Source of the DNA: Callorhinus ursinus
Lineage: Eukaryota; Chordata; Mammalia; Carnivora; Otariidae
Length of the DNA: 64,000 nucleotides
Assembly (NCBI RefSeq): GCF_003265705.1
Contig: NW_020313044.1
Span: forward strand, 7,559,916 to 7,623,915
Direction: 5' to 3'
Numbering within the stretch: position 1 is the stretch's first letter; each line of letters opens with the position of its first letter. The position numbers were made by a program, and so were the translations under genes. The notes below the pieces were generated by a model, which worked only from the letters and a program-made list of their open reading frames with translations, ran no database searches and was not told where the DNA came from. Shown in pieces: positions 58,625-64,000 of the stretch.

Positions 58625-58692
58625 CAGTATTAGTTAGCTATTGCTGTGTGATAAAATTCCCCAAACTTAGTGGATTAATACAATAAATATAT
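58625..58692 (-). mobile_element. MaLR (MLT1-type) LTR, first part
   Basis: 'tagttagctattgctgtgtg', 'ataaaattccccaaacttag', 'tggattaatacaataa' is the reverse-strand start of a MaLR-type LTR, interrupted by a SINE. Confidence 0.7.
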
Positions 58693-58901
58693 TTTTTTGT
58701 TGTTTTTTGTTTTTTTTTTTTAAAGATTTTATTTGACAGAGACAGATAGCTAGAGCAGGAACACAAGCAGAGGGAGTGGGAGAGGGAGAAGCAGGCTTCC
58801 CGCGGAGCAGGGAGCCCGATGCGGGGCTCGATCCCAGGACCCTGAGATCATTACCTGAGCTGAAGGCAGACGCTTAACGATTGAGCCACCCAGGCGCCCG
58901 C
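58693..58901 (-). mobile_element. CAN-SINE inside an LTR
   Basis: T-run, 'aaagattttatttgacagag', 'cttcccgcggagcagggagc', 'gattgagccacccaggcgcc'. Duplication 'ataaatatat' at 58683-58692 and 58902-58911. Confidence 0.95.
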
Positions 58902-59360
58902 ATAAATATATATGTTTTTATCTCACAGTATCTGTGGATCAGGAATTCAGGAACAGTTTCAGTGACTGATTCAGGCTCAGAGTTTTTCATGAAACAGTAC
59001 TCCCAAGATGTCCATCAGGGTTACAGTCCTCTAAAAGCCAGAATGGCGCTGGTGGCTTCACTTCCAGGGTGGCTCACTCACATGACTGTTAACAGGCCCC
59101 AGTTCCTCATGCCGTAAGTCAGGTGAATGTCTTTGTGACATGCTGACTGGCTTCCCCCAGAGAGAAGACAAGCAGGAGGCCACAATACCTTATATATCCT
59201 AATGTCAAACATCACACACCTTCACTTTCTCCACGTCCTATTTGTTAGAAGAAAGTCCCTAAATATAACCAACACTTAAGAGGAGGGGAATTAGTCTTCA
59301 CCTTTTGAAGGGAAGAGAATCAAACCATTTGTTGCTCTACTTTAAATTAAAACCACCACA
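58902..59360 (-). mobile_element. MaLR (MLT1-type) LTR, second part
   Basis: 'tttttatctcacagtatctg', 'tggatcaggaattcaggaac', 'ggtggctcactcacatgact', ending 'aattaaaaccaccaca'. Same LTR as 58625-58692. A 78-codon frame at 58881-59117 spans the SINE edge and LTR and is not a gene. Confidence 0.7.
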
Positions 59361-60025
59361 GGGTCTTTTCCAGGGCTTTGCCTTATTCTTTATATCATGT
59401 CAGGGCAGCTCTTAAAGATGATCCATTCCTTAAACTGAATAAAATGCTAATCCCATACATGCCATTAGCTCTGGCCTACAGTGGAGGAGAGAGTCAGATA
59501 GTCAAGTAACAAGGGATAATGCAAAGCATTATAGTTATTGGTAAGGCTTTAAATAATGGTTTGAAATTGACACTGGCAATTTCAGGACAGTTTGTGAAAA
59601 GAACTAACAGACTTAAACAGTTCTACCTCTTATGCACAGTTTGGCCACCCACTAGACTTGTGTCTGGAGAGCTTCAAAGGATACAATAGCATTGGACTGT
59701 CATCCTTCTAATCCCCCACACTTTATTTGAGCATGTTCAATTTTACAGCCTTCTCCTCTCTGCTAAGCTGAAATCAATATATTGACATCTTGGTGGGAGA
59801 AGTGGAACAAGACACAGCTAAGTTATTCCCTGGAGGGAAAACTCAAGAAAGGAGGAGACTTCTTGTTTCCACAGGTCAGGACAGTTGAGGTCAAATTCTG
59901 CTAAAAATTCTCTCTGTGGGGTGATGGAGGAGACACATGGACCCCCAGATAATATTCCTGCCTGTATTGCATATACTGCTTGGACCTTCTAGGATGCTAA
60001 GCATAATGAATAATCAACTAATAAA
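59361..60025. other. Unassigned single-copy DNA
   Basis: No feature recognised in about 660 bases. Confidence 0.5.
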
Positions 60026-60050
60026 TCTCTCTCTCTCTCTCTCACTCACT

Positions 60051-60089
<39 letters not shown>
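60026..60089. repeat. (CT)n-(CA)n compound microsatellite
   Basis: CT units to 60042, a short linker, then an uninterrupted CA run to about 60089. Confidence 0.95.
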
Positions 60090-60093
<4 letters not shown>

Positions 60094-60289
60094 TATACAC
60101 CATCCTAACTAATAGATCAGGCCTTTTTAGAATCTGTGTTGAAACTGTCAGAACACTAGTGTCTTGCATAGAAGTGTAAGGGATCCAAAAGACATTCTCA
60201 GTTATGCTGAGTGACACCCTTGAGAAGCCTCGCATCCCCAGAAGAGTGGAAGTATTTTTTCAAAAGTACAAGAGTAATAATAAAGTGTA

Positions 60290-60490
60290 CATTGTTTCAT
60301 AAACTGTACTAAGTTCTTGAGATATATCTTTTCCTCACAACAATCCTGACATACATAATATGATTCATAATAATAAAGATGAATAATATTATTCTTATCC
60401 CCATTTGATAGATGAGAAATTGAGCCTCAGAGAAGTTCAGTGAGTCACTTGAGGTTAGCGAGCTAATAAGAGGTAAAGCAAAGGTTTAAA
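60290..60490 (-). mobile_element. MIR SINE
   Basis: 'cctcacaacaatcctgacat', 'atccccatttgatagatgag', 'gaggttagcgagctaataag' on the reverse strand. Confidence 0.82.
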
Positions 60491-60699
60491 CTCAGGACAT
60501 CCAAAACCAGATCCCATGCTGGTACCCAGCACTGACTTAAGCACAGAATGAATATCTGAAATAAGTACTTAGTAGAGGAGAGAATGGATGAAGAAGGAAG
60601 AGGAGGAGAAGTCCTATTGTTAACAGTTTTTATCTCTTGTAACATCATGACCACCAATTACAAGGCTTGATCACTCACTGTTGGGACATGTATTTGTGT

Positions 60700-60795
60700 C
60701 TTTCAACTAGACTGGCATTCTGGTAAGCATAGTCTGTCTCATGGGCTCTCTATTCCCTCCTGAGTACATACGAAATGCTGGATAAATAACCTCCA
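60700..60795 (+). mobile_element. L2-type 3' end
   Basis: 'tcatgggctctctattccct' and 'gaaatgctggataaataacc' resemble the plus-strand L2 terminus; short. Confidence 0.5.
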
Positions 60796-60819
60796 TACCA
60801 CCACACAAATGACATGATT

Positions 60820-61015
60820 CTCAGATTTCTCAGGCAATTATACCACCTCTTCATATTGTTCAGCAATTTACTCTTCAATCCTCAATTTCTTACATTTAAA
60901 ATAATAGAATCCACCTCTTAAAGTTTTATTAGAGTAAAACTAAACGAGATAGTGTTTATAAAGAGATTAACATAAGCCATCACAAACTAGGTACTCAATG
61001 TAATTTATTCTTCTT
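60820..61015 (+). mobile_element. MIR SINE
   Basis: 'tcaatcctcaatttcttaca', 'taaaactaaacgagatagtg', 'actaggtactcaatgtaatt' follow the plus-strand MIR; diverged. Confidence 0.6.
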
Positions 61016-61109
61016 CTTATAATTATATGCATGTCTCCACTGGTTCAAAATGAACTATCTATATGTATATATGTACATTTATATTTTACTATATGTACTA
61101 ATATTGCTA

Positions 61110-61310
61110 ATAAAATAGTAAAAATTACCATTTCTTAAGTACTTAACATCTTTCAGGCACTTTAGGAGATGATTTATATATATTACTAATTTTAACAATG
61201 AAGCTTAAAAAGTTCAACTTAATTTATCCATGGTCATATAGCTAAAATGTTCAAGAATTAATGTATAAACACAGGTCTGTGTGATTTCAAAATCAATGTT
61301 ATTTCTACTA
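61110..61310 (-). mobile_element. MIR SINE
   Basis: 'aagtacttaacatctttcag', 'atccatggtcatatagctaa', 'aaacacaggtctgtgtgatt' on the reverse strand. Confidence 0.72.
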
Positions 61311-62284
61311 AAACAAAGGACAGAATCTAAGCCAGGTTCCCACTCTTCTACCCCACACAAGATGTGAAGATGAGATTTTGACCATACATACATAGTTATT
61401 GCTGGTAGGAATTTCTCCTTGCCTCACAGGCCTATTTCCTGCCTTGGGATACAACATTTCATAGGAGAAATTCTCCCTGTTCAGTGATACTATCACTATC
61501 AGCTCTCTGGCATCTGAAGGAAGACAGACTAGGAGAAGGCAGTGGCTGCTTAGGATCCTGTTGGACATTGGAAGTCCTCATTGATGGGAAATCAAACCTA
61601 GACCACAGTCATCTATTCCCACTCTTCCCCAGCTCATCAGATAAAAGCATTCTTGTTTCCTAAAAAAGCCACCACTGGTCCAGCATATCTCAGCACACAC
61701 TAGTCCATTTACAGCAAGGAGGAAGTCCACTCAGATCCTGGTTACCTGTTCCCTCATGGGGCACTCGACACCTCTGCTGTAGCAAGAGACATCTAATATC
61801 ACCTACTACTGTGTGACCACAAAGAAAACAAATTTTATTTAATAAGGCCAAATGCCAATTTCTTACAAGCTACTCTAAGTATATATAATAATTAACAACC
61901 AACTTCTCCCTGCTTTTTTAAAATCAGATTAATGAAACAAGAGTGCTTTTAAAATACAACCAACTTGGGATTTGAGTAGGACTGGGGAGGGCTGAATAAC
62001 ATTCACTAACTACACTGCTTTCAGTGTCTTTACATTTATGCTTAGGTTACTTTTCTGCAAAGTGAGTAGCAAATAGACCATCCTAGTTGAGTGGTGATTA
62101 CATTTATATTGATTATACTTAATATGTTGATGGGAGTGGGAGTTTATAAGCAAAAGAATATGAGTTATCGACAATCTTTAATCCCATGGCCTTTTAAATT
62201 CTGCTCAGATACTGAGTATCACTCTGCTTCATTCTCTTGCCTCTTCTTATTTTCATAATCAAAATCAGAAAAAATATAAATGAA
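61311..62284. other. Unassigned single-copy DNA
   Basis: No repeat or gene recognised. The longest frame is 86 codons on the minus strand (61308-61568), without a domain. Confidence 0.5.
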
Positions 62285-62470
62285 TAGCAATACTGATTAT
62301 AACAGTTAACAATCACTGGGTGTTTACCAAGGCCCAACCACTTAAAATCCCACTTACAACTCACAACAGCCATATGAGGGAGGTGTTATTATTTCCCTCA
62401 TTTTATAGCTGAGAAAACGGAGATCTACAGCTTTTAAGACAACTTTCCCAAGTTCTTACTGCTCATCAAA
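62285..62470 (-). mobile_element. MIR SINE
   Basis: 'cactgggtgtttaccaaggc', 'cacaacagccatatgaggga', 'cattttatagctgagaaaac' on the reverse strand. Confidence 0.8.
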
Positions 62471-62699
62471 GATAGGGGTATGTGTGCCATTAGTCTGTTC
62501 TTGACCACCATACTAAAAAGTCTCTGTAAGGAGGAAGGGCAAGCCCACGGTGATGAAAATGTTGCCTCCTCGAACACTTCTGCTTGGGTCAGAGTACTTC
62601 CTAGGAAGGAGCTCCAACTCCTATTACAATTTTCTTGGTGGCCTAGACCAACCTAAGACTTTCCTTTGGCCTCCGAGATAGAAACAAGCAAGGGAAGTA

Positions 62700-62960
62700 A
62701 GAATTCATTCATTCCATCTATTCCATAAATACTTGCTGAGGCCCTAGTCTATGCCCAAACCTGTGTCAAGAAAGCATTGAAGAAATGTCAATAACTGAAG
62801 ACTTTCTTGCCTTAAGAAATTCAGAGTCTACTCTTTCAGCACACAAGATGCACAAAGAAGCACAGAGCTGGGCACCCAGCTCAGAATGACACAAGGGAAG
62901 TGTTGATGAAGCTAAGACCTGAGGAAGAATAGGATTTAGCAAGGCAAAGTATATTTGTGT
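62700..62960 (-). mobile_element. L2 LINE 3'-end fragment
   Basis: 'attcattcattccatctatt', 'aaatacttgctgaggcccta', 'gaagctaagacctgaggaag' follow reverse-strand L2. Confidence 0.65.
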
Positions 62961-63827
62961 GACACATGGCCTCAGTATCTGTTGTGTTCCTACCCCTCCA
63001 GCACACTGGGAAATGTTCCTCTTTATGGGTTTGCGAAAATCAAAAGTGACAATCCCAGCCCTCCAGCAGTTAAGTAAAAGGAAAGGTAGTATTTCATATG
63101 AAAAGGAAAAAAAAAAAAAACCTAATAGGACAAGAATATTATGATGGAGGAGGTAGAGATAGAGTCACAGCTTCCAGTGACCTTGGCCCTCAGAATCTCA
63201 CTGAACAGTCCCCTTCCTTGACATTGCTACCTAAGTATGTATATAAACTGAGTGTCAAAGACTTAGCCTTCAGAATGCAGTCAAGAAATGGGGCTTACAG
63301 GCTGGTGCTCTTATGGTAGGGTCACAGCCCTTCAGTCCCATAATCCCAGCATGTTCTTTTCTTTGGGTAAGGTGTTGAGTTTCTGAAGAACTATACAGCT
63401 GTTACTCATTGGTCAACTCAAGCATAGGGTATATTTGCCCCTCCAGGTGCACACAAGCCCAGGGCAGGTGTTGGAATCAGGCCTGGCCTGAAGGCATCAA
63501 GGAAAATCTACTTTCCTTCCAACATTAACTACATGTAAACTGACATGGTGAGAATGGAAAATTAGGATTAAAAAGAGCATGCTTCTTTGTTCTTTTGCAG
63601 AAACTCTAGTTTCTTTCTTTTTGGATTTACACCCATGGTCATTTTTTGTTTGTTTGTTTACAAAGATCTGATTTTATTATGGCAACAAGTAATGGGGTAG
63701 ATTTACCATCCTAGGGGTTGGTAAAAGATAGAAGCCACATTTAAGCGTATACATATGTTCATGTGATAAATCTTGTAACTCTTTCACAGGAGGAAGTGAA
63801 TTCCAGGCAAAATGAAGGGCATATTGT
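62961..63827. other. Unassigned single-copy DNA
   Basis: Contains a poly-A run (63106-63120) but nothing else recognised. Confidence 0.5.
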
Positions 63828-63828
63828 T

Positions 63829-63859
<31 letters not shown>

Positions 63860-63862
63860 CGA
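63828..63862. repeat. (AAAAG)n simple repeat
   Basis: A-rich pentanucleotide run; could be a decayed retroposon tail, but no element is visible upstream. Confidence 0.8.
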
Positions 63863-63909
63863 AGAAGGACTTAATATCTAATTTACAGTTTCAGCTTCTC
63901 CCAGGAATA

Positions 63910-64000
63910 GATTCTTTTTTTTTTTCTCTTGATTTTATTTATTTATTTATTTATTTTTAATTTTTTTTTAATTTTTTATTGTTATGTTAATCACCATATA
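63910..64000 (-). mobile_element. 3' end of a minus-strand L1 entering from the right edge
   Basis: A T-rich stretch with (TTTA)n leads into 'ttattgttatgttaatcacc' and 'atata', the reverse complement of the 3' terminus seen at 50608-50635. Only the tail and last ~20 bases of the L1 are in the window. The (TTTA)n part could instead be a separate SINE tail. Confidence 0.75.

Overview
This is a window of nuclear DNA from a carnivoran mammal, and everything I can identify in it is repeat-derived. Twelve tRNA-derived SINEs carry the caniform 'CAN-SINE' layout: a tRNA-like head reading GCCTGGGTGGCTCAG, a pyrimidine-rich middle, and a tail with AATAAA motifs followed by A's. None has the head of the young SINE that is abundant in dogs, so I infer an arctoid caniform (bear, seal or mustelid type) rather than a canid. 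I see no host protein-coding gene, no tRNA or rRNA gene and no CRISPR or bacterial feature. The window reads as intergenic or intronic DNA.

Layout. 0-1.2 kb is a three-level nest of ancient repeats (a MIR split by a MaLR LTR, itself split by a second MaLR LTR). 2.5-10.0 kb is an old plus-strand L1 (copy 1) with an internal deletion, a SINE, and a 2.1-kb piece of another L1 inserted in antisense. 10-26 kb is mostly unique DNA with scattered MIR and L2 remnants, two SINEs, a DNA-transposon fossil and one or two LTR fossils. 26.5-28.6 kb holds old L1 tails and a SINE with an 18-bp target duplication. 28.66-35.67 kb is a second old, nearly full-length L1 (copy 2) carrying three SINEs. 35.7-38.3 kb has ancient L1-like and L2 remnants and a SINE. 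38.36-41.74 kb is a 5'-truncated L1 (copy 3).

42.8-50.8 kb is the most informative locus. A 5'-truncated young L1 with a probable 3' transduction was itself hit by a full-length L1 of about 7.07 kb. Both insertions keep recognisable target-site duplications (15 bp and 17 bp). The inner L1 keeps its GC-rich 5' UTR, ORF1, ORF2 with endonuclease and reverse-transcriptase motifs, and its 3' UTR, but stops and frameshifts in both ORFs make it inactive.

50.8-64 kb is mainly MIR and L2 fossils, a MaLR LTR interrupted by a SINE, a MER5A-like element, microsatellites and unique DNA. The last ~40 bases enter the 3' end of a minus-strand L1 that continues outside the window.

I found no new biological system. 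The value here is the readable order of insertion events. Family names for ancient repeats come from recalled consensus patterns without a database search; element edges are good to roughly 10-30 bases unless a target duplication fixes them.
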